Assembly: GCF_024580145.1 (NCBI RefSeq)
Contig: NZ_JANINI010000001.1
Coordinates: forward strand, 5,349-57,719
Direction of reading: 5' to 3'
From: Methyloversatilis sp. XJ19-49
Lineage (GTDB): Bacteria > Pseudomonadota > Gammaproteobacteria > Burkholderiales > Rhodocyclaceae
Length of the DNA: 52,371 nt
Shown: positions 42,625-52,160 of the stretch, piece by piece
Layout of the letters: every line of letters starts with the position of its first letter
How positions within the stretch are numbered: position 1 is the first letter of the stretch
Position numbers and translations under genes: made by a program
Notes under the pieces: model-generated
The model's input: the letters and a program-made list of their open reading frames with translations, nothing else
The model's database searches: none
Told to the model about the DNA's origin: nothing

Positions 42625-43956
42625 ATGAGCAAGAATCCGAGTGTGGGTTTCCTCAGCCTGGGGTGTCCCAAGGCTACGGTTGACTCCGAATCCATCCTGA
42701 CGCGGCTGCGCTCCGAGGGCTACGACATTTCACCGACCTATGACGGTGCCGACATCGTCGTGGTGAACACCTGTGGCTTCATCGATGCCGCGGTCGAGGA
42801 ATCGCTCGATGCAATCGGCGAGGCGCTGGCCGAGAACGGCAAGGTCATCGTGACCGGCTGCATGGGCGCCGAAGGGCCGAAACGCCAGCAGGTGCTGGAA
42901 ACGCACCCGCAGGTACTGGCGGTGACCGGTCCGCACGCGACCGAGGAGGTCATGAACGCGGTGCATCGCCACCTGCCCAAGCCGCATGATCCGTTCACCG
43001 ATCTGGTGCCGCCTCAGGGCATCCGTCTGACGCCGTCGCATTACGCCTATCTGAAGATTTCCGAAGGATGCAACCACCGCTGCAGCTTCTGCATCATTCC
43101 GTCGATGCGCGGCGATCTGGTCAGCCGGCCGATCGGCGATGTCATGCGCGAAGCCGAAACGCTGCGCGACGCCGGCGTGCGCGAACTGCTGATCGTGTCG
43201 CAGGACACCAGCGCCTATGGCGTCGATGTGAAGTACCGCACCGGCTTCTGGGGCGGCAGGCCGCTGCGCACCAAGCTGTATGACCTGGCCAGTGCGCTGG
43301 GCGAACTGGGCATCTGGGTGCGCATGCACTATGTGTACCCATACCCGCACGTCGATGACATCCTGCCGCTGATGGCGGAAGGCAAGATTCTTCCCTATCT
43401 CGACGTGCCGTTCCAGCACGCCAGCCCGCGCATCCTGAAGGCAATGAAGCGGCCGGCCAATGCCGAGAACAATCTCGAACGCATCCGCGCCTGGCGCGAG
43501 ATCTGTCCGGACATCACGATACGCAGCACCTTCATCGCGGGCTTTCCGGGCGAAACGGACGCCGAGTTCGAAGAGCTGTTGCAGTTTTTGGGCGAAGCGC
43601 GGCTGGACCGTGTCGGCTGCTTCGCCTATTCCCCGGTCGAGGGTGCGACCGCCAACGATCTTCCGGGCGCGGTGCCGGAAGAGGTGCGCGAAGAGCGCAG
43701 GCAGCGTCTGATGGAGTTTCAGGAAGACATCAGCACGCAGCGGCTGGAAGAGAAGATCGATCGCGAAATGATCGTGCTGGTCGACGAAGTGGATGACGAT
43801 GGCGCCGTGGCGCGCAGCGAGGGCGACGCGCCGGACATCGACGGTCTGGTGCACATCCTCGACGGTCAGGACCTCGATGTCGGAGACTTCGTGCGCGTAC
43901 GCATCACCGACTGCGACGTGCATGACCTCTACGCCGAACTGGTCACCGAGGACTGA
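42625..43956 (+). CDS. rimO: Ribosomal protein S12 methylthiotransferase RimO
   Basis: A 443-residue radical-SAM enzyme that adds a methylthio group to an Asp of ribosomal protein S12. It has the N-terminal UPF0004 domain with Cys in [22 protein letters not shown] and TGCMGAEG (auxiliary Fe-S cluster). The radical-SAM CxxxCxxC is in [18 protein letters not shown], and a C-terminal TRAM domain (about 375-443) ends it. The length is as expected. The ATG follows a normal spacing; the downstream FAD oxidase starts two bases after the stop. Confidence 0.97.
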   Translation: MSKNPSVGFLSLGCPKATVDSESILTRLRSEGYDISPTYDGADIVVVNTCGFIDAAVEESLDAIGEALAENGKVIVTGCMGAEGPKRQQVLETHPQVLAVTGPHATEEVMNAVHRHLPKPHDPFTDLVPPQGIRLTPSHYAYLKISEGCNHRCSFCIIPSMRGDLVSRPIGDVMREAETLRDAGVRELLIVSQDTSAYGVDVKYRTGFWGGRPLRTKLYDLASALGELGIWVRMHYVYPYPHVDDILPLMAEGKILPYLDVPFQHASPRILKAMKRPANAENNLERIRAWREICPDITIRSTFIAGFPGETDAEFEELLQFLGEARLDRVGCFAYSPVEGATANDLPGAVPEEVREERRQRLMEFQEDISTQRLEEKIDREMIVLVDEVDDDGAVARSEGDAPDIDGLVHILDGQDLDVGDFVRVRITDCDVHDLYAELVTED

Positions 43957-43958
43957 CG

Positions 43959-45389
43959 ATGGAGCGCGAGCGCATCGCTGACGCGCTCGCCGGGCTGCGC
44001 GATCTCGTCGGCGACGCCCACGTGCTGACAGCCGCTGCTGATACCGCCCCGTACCTGACGGACTGGCGCGGCCGCTACATCGGCGATGCGCTGTGCGTCG
44101 TGCGCCCGGCAACGACCGAAGAACTGTCTCGCGTCGTACGGCTGTGTGCCGACGCCGGGCTGCCCATGGTGCCCCAGGGCGGCAATACCGGCCTGTGTGG
44201 CGGCGCAACGCCGCGCGCGGGGCAGGGGGAGGTGCTGGTCAATCTTTCGCGCCTGAACCGCATCCGTGCGCTGGATCGCGACAACGCGTCGATCATTGTC
44301 GAAGCCGGCTGCAAACTGGCTGCCGTTCAGGCGGCTGCGCGCGACGCGGGTTTGCTGTTCCCGCTCAGCCTCGCGTCGGAGGGATCGTGCGAAATAGGTG
44401 GCAACCTGTCGACCAACGCGGGCGGCGTGCATGTATTGCGGCATGGCAATGCACGCGACCAGGTGCTCGGGCTGGAAGTCGTGCTGCCCGACGGTCGCGT
44501 CTGGGACGGTCTGCGTGCCTTGCGCAAGGACAATACCGGCTATGACCTCAAGCACCTGTTCATCGGCGCCGAAGGCACCCTCGGCTTCATCAGCGCCGCC
44601 GTGCTGAAGCTGTCGCCGTTGCCGGCGCATTCGGCGCTCGCCTGGGTGGCGCTGGATGATGCGCAGCGCGGCATCGATGTGCTGGCGCATCTGCGCACGC
44701 AGGCAAGCGACGTACTGAACGCCTTCGAACTGATCGGGCGTGAGGCGCTGGCGCTGGTACTCAAGCACATGCCCGACACGCGCGACCCGTTGTCCGGCGT
44801 TGCGCCCTGGTATGCGTTGGTCGAAGTGTCAGGGAACCAGCCCGGGCTCGATGAGCGCCTGGGTGAGCTTCTGGGAGCCCTGATGGTGCGGGGCGTGATG
44901 CGCGACGCGGTGATCGCTCAGGATCTTTCGCAGGCGGCTGCACTGTGGGCGCTGCGCGAAAACATTTCCGAGGCGCAGCGCATCGAGGGTTTCAGCGTGA
45001 AGCACGACATCAGCGTACCGGTCAGTGCGATTCCGTGCTTCATCGATCAGGCCGGTGCGCGCATCTTGAAGGCATTGCCTGGCGTACGTATCGTGGTGTT
45101 CGGTCATGCCGGCGATGGCAACCTGCACTACAACCTGTCCTTCCCGCAGGCAGAAGACAACGCGCGGCTGCTGGCCGACGCAGCAACCGCCAACGCACTT
45201 GTCTATGAAATGGTGCGCGAGCTGGCGGGATCGGTATCTGCCGAGCACGGCATCGGTCAGCTCAAGCCGCAGCTGCTGGCCGCATGCAAAAGTCCGGTGG
45301 AGCTCGACCTGATGCGTGCAGTGAAACACGCACTCGATCCGCAGGCCCTGATGAATCCAGGCAAGCTGCTGCCACCGCCTTTCATCTGA
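43959..45389 (+). CDS. FAD-linked oxidase, GlcD / D-2-hydroxyglutarate dehydrogenase type
   Basis: A 476-residue flavoenzyme. The FAD_binding_4 domain (about 35-215) has the PP-loop-like PMVPQGGNTGLCGGATP and EIGGNLSTNAGGVHVLRHGN. The C-terminal FAD-oxidase domain (about 235-470) has VVFGHAGDGNLHYN and SAEHGIGQLK. It oxidises a D-2-hydroxyacid (lactate, glycolate or hydroxyglutarate) and passes electrons to an acceptor. No GlcE/GlcF partner genes are here, so it is more like the single-subunit D-2-hydroxyglutarate/D-lactate type. Tightly coupled to rimO (two-base gap), with no obvious functional link. Confidence 0.92.
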   Translation: MERERIADALAGLRDLVGDAHVLTAAADTAPYLTDWRGRYIGDALCVVRPATTEELSRVVRLCADAGLPMVPQGGNTGLCGGATPRAGQGEVLVNLSRLNRIRALDRDNASIIVEAGCKLAAVQAAARDAGLLFPLSLASEGSCEIGGNLSTNAGGVHVLRHGNARDQVLGLEVVLPDGRVWDGLRALRKDNTGYDLKHLFIGAEGTLGFISAAVLKLSPLPAHSALAWVALDDAQRGIDVLAHLRTQASDVLNAFELIGREALALVLKHMPDTRDPLSGVAPWYALVEVSGNQPGLDERLGELLGALMVRGVMRDAVIAQDLSQAAALWALRENISEAQRIEGFSVKHDISVPVSAIPCFIDQAGARILKALPGVRIVVFGHAGDGNLHYNLSFPQAEDNARLLADAATANALVYEMVRELAGSVSAEHGIGQLKPQLLAACKSPVELDLMRAVKHALDPQALMNPGKLLPPPFI

Positions 45390-45470
45390 AGGCAGACTTC
45401 CGCAATATGCGGAAGCACTACGTATATGGAATGCATGCGCTGGTCAGGCAAAAATAATCGTCCGGCTCAC

Positions 45471-45498
45471 TTTACAAAGCGCCCGGACTGCTTATAAT
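45471..45498 (+). promoter_or_regulatory. Sigma-70 promoter of the tRNA operon
   Basis: TTTACA (45471-45476), 16 bases, TATAAT (45493-45498). A near-consensus promoter about 17 bases before the tRNA-Ala gene, typical of stable RNA operons. Confidence 0.85.
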
Positions 45499-45514
45499 GC
45501 GCGTCTCTTTCGAC

Positions 45515-45590
<76 letters not shown>

Positions 45591-45625
45591 GGCGAAAGAG
45601 AAGAAGCAAAAGCAGCACAAACTAG

Positions 45626-45701
45626 GTCCCCATCGTCTAGAGGCCTAGGACACTACCCTTTCACGGTAGGTACCGGGGTTCGAATCCCCGTGGGGACGCC
45701 A
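45626..45701 (+). tRNA. tRNA-Glu (TTC)
   Basis: A 76-base cloverleaf with encoded CCA. The acceptor is GTCCCCA / TGGGGAC, the anticodon loop CTTTCAC carries TTC, and the T-arm is CCGGGGTTCGAATCCCCG. It follows tRNA-Ala by 35 bases. Confidence 0.97.
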
Positions 45702-45756
45702 GTGATTCCGCTGGTCAGTCAAGTGAGTCCGGAAATGCTAGTGCCGGCACCAACAA

Positions 45757-45833
45757 GGAGTGGTAGTTCAGTTGGTTAGAATACCGGCCTGTCACGCCGG
45801 GGGTCGCGGGTTCGAGTCCCGTCCACTCCGCCA
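45757..45833 (+). tRNA. tRNA-Asp (GTC)
   Basis: A 77-base cloverleaf with encoded CCA. The acceptor is GGAGTGG / CCACTCC, the anticodon loop CTGTCAC carries GTC, and the T-arm is CGGGTTCGAGTCCCG. It is last in the three-tRNA operon. Confidence 0.97.
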
Positions 45834-45870
45834 GCAATAATCGGGGCACAGCACGTGCTCCGGTCAAAGG

Positions 45871-45900
45871 AAGGGCCGCTTATGCGGCCCTTTTCTTTTT
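45871..45900 (+). terminator. Rho-independent terminator of the tRNA operon
   Basis: AAGGGCCGC-TTAT-GCGGCCC followed by TTTTCTTTTT. Strong stem and T-run, 38 bases after tRNA-Asp. Confidence 0.95.
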
Positions 45901-45948
45901 CATGCCTTCAATCGCGCGTTCCGTTGCGATCGATCGCAGCCTGTCGTT

Positions 45949-46956
45949 TCAGAACAGTTCGATCGCGCCAGAGTTGTCGACTTCGAGCAATTCGTCGCTT
46001 CGCAGCAGCGCCTCATGAGAATGCACCTGATTGCGACCGTGCTTCTTTGCGTGATAGACGGCGCGGTCGCCCCGGTCGACTGCGCTGCTCGCGTTGTCCA
46101 TTTCGCGAACCCGGGTGAATCCCACGCTCGCGGTGACCGTGCCGACCTGCGGGAAGCTGAAGCCGGCAAGCTGTTCGCGAAAGAACTCGAAGGCGAGCAT
46201 GGCTTCACCTTCGTGTTCGGCGCGCAACAGCACGATGAATTCTTCGCCGCCGAAACGATAGAGTTGTTCGCTCTGGCGAAACGCACTGCGCAGCAGGCGC
46301 GCAACCAGCAGCAACACTTCGTCTCCGATCAGGTGCCCGAAGTTGTCATTCACCCGTTTGAAATGATCGACATCGATCACGCCCAGCCACCACGACAAGG
46401 GCCTGTCGTCTTTTGTCGGTTCAATGCATTTGATGAACTGCTCATCGAAGGTCTTGCGGTTAAGCAGGCCTGTCAGGCTGTCGCGCTCGCTGTAATCGAG
46501 CAGCGTGATCTGGTTGCGATAGATCTTCAGCAGACCGCTCACCAGCCGGAGTTGCACCGGCAGCAGTGGCTGCTCGCTGATCAGTTCGATGATACCGAAG
46601 CGTCGGGGTCCGGCCCATACAGCGAAAAGATTGAGCCACGGACCGTCATCGTTGCGCAGCGGCAGATCGAGCAGCGGTTCGTCCTGCGCGAAAGCCTGCT
46701 CGAACTGGGGGCGCGAAGTCAGTTGTGGCAGCGCTTCGAGCGGCGTCCAGGAAGGGTCGGCCGCAACCATGCCTTGACCTTTTTCCATCCCGGCCTGCAG
46801 CAGAAGACGCAGGTCCGATCCGTCGCCGACGCAGCGATACAGATTCAGACGCAGCGGGTCGAGCCAGTCCCCGAGCACCGAAACGAAGGTACTGTCGATG
46901 AGATCACGGTCGCGGTATCCGGTGAGATTGGCGACTGATCCGATGAGGTCTGACAT
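45949..46956 (-). CDS. Diguanylate cyclase (GGDEF) with N-terminal sensor region
   Basis: A 335-residue cytoplasmic protein. The N-terminal ~150 residues may form a GAF-like sensor (LIDSTFVSVLGDWLDPLRLNLYRC). The GGDEF domain (about 155-310) has SLTGLLNRKTFDE, VIDVDHFKRVNDNFGH and the catalytic GGEEF (LYRFGGEEFIVLLRA), so it should make cyclic-di-GMP. The inhibitory RxxD site five residues upstream reads RQSE, suggesting weak or absent product inhibition. No membrane segment or EAL domain. It is transcribed toward the tRNA operon terminator and divergently from the DUF748 gene. Confidence 0.93.
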   Translation of the reverse strand: MSDLIGSVANLTGYRDRDLIDSTFVSVLGDWLDPLRLNLYRCVGDGSDLRLLLQAGMEKGQGMVAADPSWTPLEALPQLTSRPQFEQAFAQDEPLLDLPLRNDDGPWLNLFAVWAGPRRFGIIELISEQPLLPVQLRLVSGLLKIYRNQITLLDYSERDSLTGLLNRKTFDEQFIKCIEPTKDDRPLSWWLGVIDVDHFKRVNDNFGHLIGDEVLLLVARLLRSAFRQSEQLYRFGGEEFIVLLRAEHEGEAMLAFEFFREQLAGFSFPQVGTVTASVGFTRVREMDNASSAVDRGDRAVYHAKKHGRNQVHSHEALLRSDELLEVDNSGAIELF

Positions 46957-47116
46957 AAACGGCGGTGTACCCGGGAGGAAGGAATTCGAAGGGTTTATCG
47001 GCCCGCTTCCGCCTGCACTTTAGCGCGTCCTTGGCGTCGATCCTCGCCGGCGCGCAGAGCGCCGAAGGCGCTGTGCGGTGATACGCTCCGCTTTCACTGT
47101 ACCTGACGGATGCCGC

Positions 47117-50100
47117 ATGCCTGTCCAGATTCTCGAATCCCGCCCACGCCTTCGCAAGACACTGATCGGTTTGATCATTTTTCTTGTGCTGTTCGGCCTG
47201 TTCGGCTTCTTTGCAGCGCCACACATCGTGCGCTCACTGGCGGAAAAGCATGGCTCGGAATTTCTCGGCCGGCAGCTCACGCTGAAAGAGGTTTCGATCA
47301 ATCCCTATACGCTCGAACTGTCGCTGGCCGGCCTGCGCATCCTTGAATCGAACGAGGAAACCGAGGCGCTTAGCCTTGCCCGGCTGGCGGTGGATGTCGA
47401 GTGGTCTTCGCTGTTCCGTGGTGCGCCGATCGTTCGCTCGGTAGAGATCGATCAGCCGCGCATTCGTCTGGCACGCATTGATGCGTCGACCTACAACTTC
47501 AGCGACGTGCTGAACAAGATTCTCGACCAGCCATCGACCGACGACGAGCCAGCGCGCTTCTCGATCAACAACATCGTGCTGCGCGGCGGCCATATCGACA
47601 TCGATGACCAGCCTCTGGGGCGTCAGCACACGATCAGCAACATCGAAATCGGTTTGCCTTTCGTGTCCAATCTGCCGTCGGACGTGGCACTTCATGTCGA
47701 GCCGTCGATTTCTGCGCGGGTCAATGAGGCCGCGTTTGCGCTGCAAGGCAAGGTACGACCCTTCACCGACGAGCGCGAAGCGACGCTCAAGCTGGAATTG
47801 AAGGCACTCGATCTGGCGCGAAGCGACGAATACTCGCCGGTACCGCTGGACTTCCGCATCGCCAGCGGCACGCTCGATACGGACATCGAGATCGGTTTCC
47901 GGCAGCCGCTGGATGGCGAGCCGCGCATCACGCTGCGTGGAACGCTTGGCCTGCACGATCTGAAACTTGACGACATGGCCGGTGCCGCGCTGATCAAGCT
48001 GCCAGCGCTCGACGTCGTACTGAACGAGATTGAACCGCTGATCGGCAAGGTCGACATCGCCAGCGTTCGCATCGACCAGCCGGATATCGATGTCGCGCGC
48101 GCAAAGGACGGTCGCCTCAACCTGTTGTCGCTCGTGCCATCAGGCGGGACGGCGCCGACCGATATTGCCCCGGCCGACGCCGCGGCCACTGCTCAGCCGG
48201 CAGCCGCCACGAAGCCGGACATCAGGATCACGCTGCTCGAAGTGGTGCAGGCACGCATCGGCGTCATTGATGCGGTGCCGGCACGCCCGTTCGCCTTCGT
48301 CGTTGAACCGATCGACGTCGTGCTGCGCGACTTTTCGCTGCAGGGCGAAGCGCCGGCCACGCTGGTTGTGGACGCAAAGGGCGATGGCGGCCTGCAGATC
48401 AAGGTGGAAGCCCGTGTGACGGCCGCGACAATGACTGCCGACGGGGAACTGTCCATCGCCAGCCTGGATATCCCGCGCTTTGCCGGCTATCTGCCGACAT
48501 CGCTCGACTTCATGATCGAGCAGGCGCAGGCGCGGCTCGGCGCGAAGCTGAAGATCGCACTGGTCGAGGGCGTGCCGCAGGGTGAAGTGACGGTGACCGA
48601 AGCGGGGGTCGGCGGGCTCAAGCTGGTGCGCAAGGGCGCCAGGCAGCCTTTCATTCAGGCTGACGACATCGTGCTGTCCGGCGCGACAGTGGATCTGGCG
48701 GCCCGAACAGTGAAGGCGGACGCGTTCGATATCGTTCATCCGAAGCTGCGCGCTGCGCGTGAAGCCGATGGCAACATCGATCTCGCAGGAATTGTCACGG
48801 CATCGTCCCCGCCCGTGGCAGCGGCACCAACCGCACGCGATCCCCAGCCGAACGGTGCGTCGTGGACCGCCTTGCTCGGCGCTTTCCGCCTGAAGGAGGG
48901 TGCGGTTCGGTTCGAAGACCGCACGCTGGCCAAGCCTGGTGTGGTCGAACTGGACAAGATCGCGCTGACGGTGGACAACATCGGCACGGACAAGACCCTC
49001 AAGTCACGTATCGACGTGGCGTTCCGCGATGCGGCGGGCGGCCTGTTCGGTGCGCGCGGCGGCTTTTCGCTGCAGCCGGTGTCAGCCAGCCTCAAACTGG
49101 ACGCGCGACGTCTTGACCTGCTGGCCGGACAACCCTGGATGGCCGAGCGGCTCAACGCCGAATTGCTGCGCGGCAATGTCAGCCTGCGCGGCGACCTGGG
49201 CGTGCAGGTCGCGCCGGCAGGGACCTGGGCTCTGTCGTGGAACGGCGAGACGACGGTGGCCGATGTACATCTGACCGACAAGATCCATGCCTCCGACCTG
49301 CTGAAGTGGCGCACGCTGTTCATCGGTGCTGTGGCGTTGAAGCTCGACAGCAGCAAACCCGATCTGCTGTCTTCGCTGTCGGTCGGCGAGGTTGCGCTGT
49401 CCGATTACTTCGCCCGCATCATCCTTTCGAAAGAGGGCCGACTCAATCTGCAGGATATCGTCAAGCAGCCGGCCGGCGCCGCCACTTCCGTAGCGCCGCC
49501 GGCCGCTCCGGTCGCAGCCGCGCCGCCGGCGCCGCCCAAGCCACCGGCCTCACAGGGTGCAGCGCTGGCGAAGATGATCGATGCGGCGCGGCCGCCGGTC
49601 GACGTGAAGACGATCGTACTGCAGGGCGGACAGGTCGATTTCAGCGACTTCTTCATCAAGCCGAACTACCGCGCGCAGCTTTCGAAGCTGGGCGGACGGG
49701 TGTCCGGCCTCAGTTCGAAGTCGGGTACCGCAGGCGAAGTCGAACTGCGCGGCGTGGTCGAAGGTTCGGCGCCGATCGACATCACGGGCCGCATCAATCC
49801 GCTGGCCGGTCCGCTGTTCCTCGACATCAAGGCGAATGCGCGCGGCATCGAGCTGGCGCCGCTTTCACCGTACTCGGGCAAGTACGTGGGCTACGGCATC
49901 GAGAAGGGCAAGCTGAGCGTCAGCATCGCCTACAAGATCGAGAATGACCAGCTCACGGCACAGAACAATGTGGTGCTCGACCAGCTTACCTTCGGCGCGC
50001 CGGTCGACAGTCCGGACGCGATCAAGGCACCGATCCTTCTTGCCGTGTCGCTGCTGAAGGACCGCAACGGCGTCATCGACATCAATCTTCCGATCAGCGG

Positions 50101-50779
50101 CTCGCTGTCCGATCCACAGTTCTCGATCGGTGGTCTGGTGGTGAAGGTGATCGTGAACCTGATCGTCAAGGCCGTCACATCGCCATTTGCGCTGCTCGGG
50201 TCGCTGTTCGGCTCGGATGCCGACCTCGACCACGTCGCGTTCGAACCCGGACGGGCTTCGCTTGGCGACACCGCGCGCGGCAAGCTCGATACGCTCGGCA
50301 AGGCGCTGGCCGACCGGCCGGCGCTGAAGATCGAAGTCACCGGCCGTACCGACCGCGCGACCGACGTCGAGGGGTATCGCCGCGCGCTGCTCGACAACAA
50401 GGTGAAGGCTGTCAAGGCGGCGAAAACCAAGGTGCCAGTCGACGAGGTGGTGGTTGATCCGGCGGAGTACCCGGATCTGCTGGAGACGGTGTACAAGGCA
50501 GCGTCGTTTCCGAAGCCGCGCAATATTGTCGGGCTGACGAAAAGCCTGCCGGTCGGCGAGATGGAAACACTCCTGCTCACCAATACCGAAGTGAGCGATG
50601 AAGATCTTCGCCTGCTCGGACTGGCACGTGCGCAGGCGGTGAAGGACTATCTCGCACAGCAGGCAAAGATCGATGACGCACGGCTGTTCGTCATTGCGCC
50701 GAATACGGTGGCAAAAAACGGCGAGAAGACAAGTGATGCCAGGACATCACCGGCTCGCGCCGATTTTTCGATCAAGTAG
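47117..50779 (+). CDS. Large AsmA/DUF748-family envelope protein
   Basis: A 1220-residue protein with one N-terminal membrane anchor (about residues 15-40, LIGLIIFLVLFGLFGFFAAP). A very long periplasmic part follows, made of AsmA/DUF748-type repeated beta segments (VRSVEIDQPRIRLARIDASTYNFSDVLNKIL; VRIDQPDIDVARAKDGRLNLLSLVP; RIILSKEGRLNLQDIVKQP). Two Pro/Ala-rich linkers interrupt the repeats (about 355-375 and 795-825). The C-terminus (about 1040-1150) has an OmpA-like segment (GKLDTLGKALADRPALKIEVTGRTDRATDVEGYRRALL). AsmA-clan proteins bridge the periplasm and help move phospholipids to the outer membrane. The start at 47117 (MPVQILESRPRLRKT) gives the best N-terminus; an earlier in-frame start at 47078 is less convincing. 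Confidence 0.88.
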   Translation: MPVQILESRPRLRKTLIGLIIFLVLFGLFGFFAAPHIVRSLAEKHGSEFLGRQLTLKEVSINPYTLELSLAGLRILESNEETEALSLARLAVDVEWSSLFRGAPIVRSVEIDQPRIRLARIDASTYNFSDVLNKILDQPSTDDEPARFSINNIVLRGGHIDIDDQPLGRQHTISNIEIGLPFVSNLPSDVALHVEPSISARVNEAAFALQGKVRPFTDEREATLKLELKALDLARSDEYSPVPLDFRIASGTLDTDIEIGFRQPLDGEPRITLRGTLGLHDLKLDDMAGAALIKLPALDVVLNEIEPLIGKVDIASVRIDQPDIDVARAKDGRLNLLSLVPSGGTAPTDIAPADAAATAQPAAATKPDIRITLLEVVQARIGVIDAVPARPFAFVVEPIDVVLRDFSLQGEAPATLVVDAKGDGGLQIKVEARVTAATMTADGELSIASLDIPRFAGYLPTSLDFMIEQAQARLGAKLKIALVEGVPQGEVTVTEAGVGGLKLVRKGARQPFIQADDIVLSGATVDLAARTVKADAFDIVHPKLRAAREADGNIDLAGIVTASSPPVAAAPTARDPQPNGASWTALLGAFRLKEGAVRFEDRTLAKPGVVELDKIALTVDNIGTDKTLKSRIDVAFRDAAGGLFGARGGFSLQPVSASLKLDARRLDLLAGQPWMAERLNAELLRGNVSLRGDLGVQVAPAGTWALSWNGETTVADVHLTDKIHASDLLKWRTLFIGAVALKLDSSKPDLLSSLSVGEVALSDYFARIILSKEGRLNLQDIVKQPAGAATSVAPPAAPVAAAPPAPPKPPASQGAALAKMIDAARPPVDVKTIVLQGGQVDFSDFFIKPNYRAQLSKLGGRVSGLSSKSGTAGEVELRGVVEGSAPIDITGRINPLAGPLFLDIKANARGIELAPLSPYSGKYVGYGIEKGKLSVSIAYKIENDQLTAQNNVVLDQLTFGAPVDSPDAIKAPILLAVSLLKDRNGVIDINLPISGSLSDPQFSIGGLVVKVIVNLIVKAVTSPFALLGSLFGSDADLDHVAFEPGRASLGDTARGKLDTLGKALADRPALKIEVTGRTDRATDVEGYRRALLDNKVKAVKAAKTKVPVDEVVVDPAEYPDLLETVYKAASFPKPRNIVGLTKSLPVGEMETLLLTNTEVSDEDLRLLGLARAQAVKDYLAQQAKIDDARLFVIAPNTVAKNGEKTSDARTSPARADFSIK

Positions 50780-50822
50780 CCGCTGCACCGGGGGCGCAGA
50801 TCGATCTGCCTGAGCGCCAGTT

Positions 50823-52160
50823 TCAGTGGCTGGCTTCCTGCGCCGGAATGATGTGGGCAATCTGTTCGGTCGCCTCGCGCGTGCGTTCGGACAGTGTACG
50901 CACCTCGTCGGCCACAACCGAGAAACCGCGTCCGGCATCGCCCGCACGCGCAGCTTCTATCGCGGCATTGAGTGCCAGGCGGTTCGTCTGGCTGGCAATG
51001 TCGCGGATCGTGGTGACGATCTCGTGGATCTTCTGCACGTTGTCCTTCAATTGCTGGCGCTGGTTCAGTTCCAGTTCCTGCAGGTGGCGTTCGTTCAGTT
51101 CGCTGTCGATGCTGGTCAGCGCCCCGACGGCACGCAGTGGCGTGCCGTCGGGGGCGCGCCGCGTGCGGCCGCGGGCGCGGAACCAGCGGTACTGGTTGTC
51201 CTTGCAGCGCAGCCGGTAGTCGATGCAGTAGGGCGTACGACCGCTGCGGTCCATCAGATGGTCGATGAAGGCCTTGAACACGGCCTGCTTTTCGTCCGGA
51301 TGCAGACGCGAAGCCCAGCTGTCGAGTACGTTCGGAAACTCCTCTTCGGTCTCGAAGCCGACCAGCTGCCGGAACTGGTCCGACCACCAGAAGGTGTTCG
51401 ACGGATTGACCGGGTCGCCGGCGACGACGTCGAGGTCCCAGATGCCGTCGTTGAGCATTTCGCTGGCCAGCGTGAAACGAGTCAGCGTGACGTCCAGCAT
51501 GGCTTCGTCTTCACGGCGCTGCGTGATGTCGGTCAGCGATCCGGCAATGCGCAGGGACTGGCCTGATGCGTCGAAGGCCGTCACGACGCGACCGCGTATC
51601 CAGCGGTAGCTGCCATCCCTGGCGGCGATCCGGTACTGCATGTCGGGCCAGCTGCCGTCGCGCCGGTTGCACCAGGCGTGGCTCAATGCCTCCAGAGTGG
51701 CCTTTCGATCATCCGGGTGCAGGCGGCTCGACCAGCTCTCGAGCCGGTTCGGAAAGTCGGCTTCGCTTTCAAAGCCCAGCATGTGGCGCATGGTGTCGGA
51801 CCACCAGACGGGCGCTTTCGGATCCAGCGTGCGGCTGTCGCCAGGCGTGGCTTCCCACAAACCCGCATCGGACACCGATGCCATCATTTCGCTGCGCGTA
51901 CGCGCCTGATCGCCCGCCTCACGGACTTCATTCAGCTCAGCCTTCGTGGCCGCGAGATCGCCTTCCAGCTGCCGAACCTGCTCTTCAGCGTGGTGCAAAC
52001 CCTTCTTCAGGCCATTCAGCGCATCCGCCAGCGAACTCAGCAGCGCGCGCTGTCGTGCGCCCCCACCGGCAGGAGGTGCGTAGCCGTCGCCACGCGATGC
52101 GCTGTCTGCGATCTTCTGGATTTCCTGCGGAAGGTTCGACCCGAAAAAGCTGTTCAGCAT
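50823..52160 (-). CDS. Soluble PAS-PAS protein with short MCP-type signalling tip
   Basis: A 445-residue protein with no membrane segment. An N-terminal coiled coil (about 40-90) precedes two PAS_3-type domains (about 95-225 and 230-360) that share strong internal similarity: [33 protein letters not shown] and [33 protein letters not shown]. The C-terminal ~85 residues carry the chemoreceptor hairpin tip ([40 protein letters not shown]) with the conserved E-AARAG segment. The signalling domain is far shorter than in normal MCPs and there are no methylation helices. It is therefore a soluble, energy- or redox-type sensor that may dock to the chemotaxis array. The ATG at 52160 follows a weak GGGGGAA. 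Confidence 0.88.
   Translation of the reverse strand: MLNSFFGSNLPQEIQKIADSASRGDGYAPPAGGGARQRALLSSLADALNGLKKGLHHAEEQVRQLEGDLAATKAELNEVREAGDQARTRSEMMASVSDAGLWEATPGDSRTLDPKAPVWWSDTMRHMLGFESEADFPNRLESWSSRLHPDDRKATLEALSHAWCNRRDGSWPDMQYRIAARDGSYRWIRGRVVTAFDASGQSLRIAGSLTDITQRREDEAMLDVTLTRFTLASEMLNDGIWDLDVVAGDPVNPSNTFWWSDQFRQLVGFETEEEFPNVLDSWASRLHPDEKQAVFKAFIDHLMDRSGRTPYCIDYRLRCKDNQYRWFRARGRTRRAPDGTPLRAVGALTSIDSELNERHLQELELNQRQQLKDNVQKIHEIVTTIRDIASQTNRLALNAAIEAARAGDAGRGFSVVADEVRTLSERTREATEQIAHIIPAQEASH

Noticed and set aside
45855-46118. Small open frame after tRNA-Asp
   Set aside because: It starts in the tRNA terminator region and is antisense to the GGDEF gene; no ribosome-binding site.
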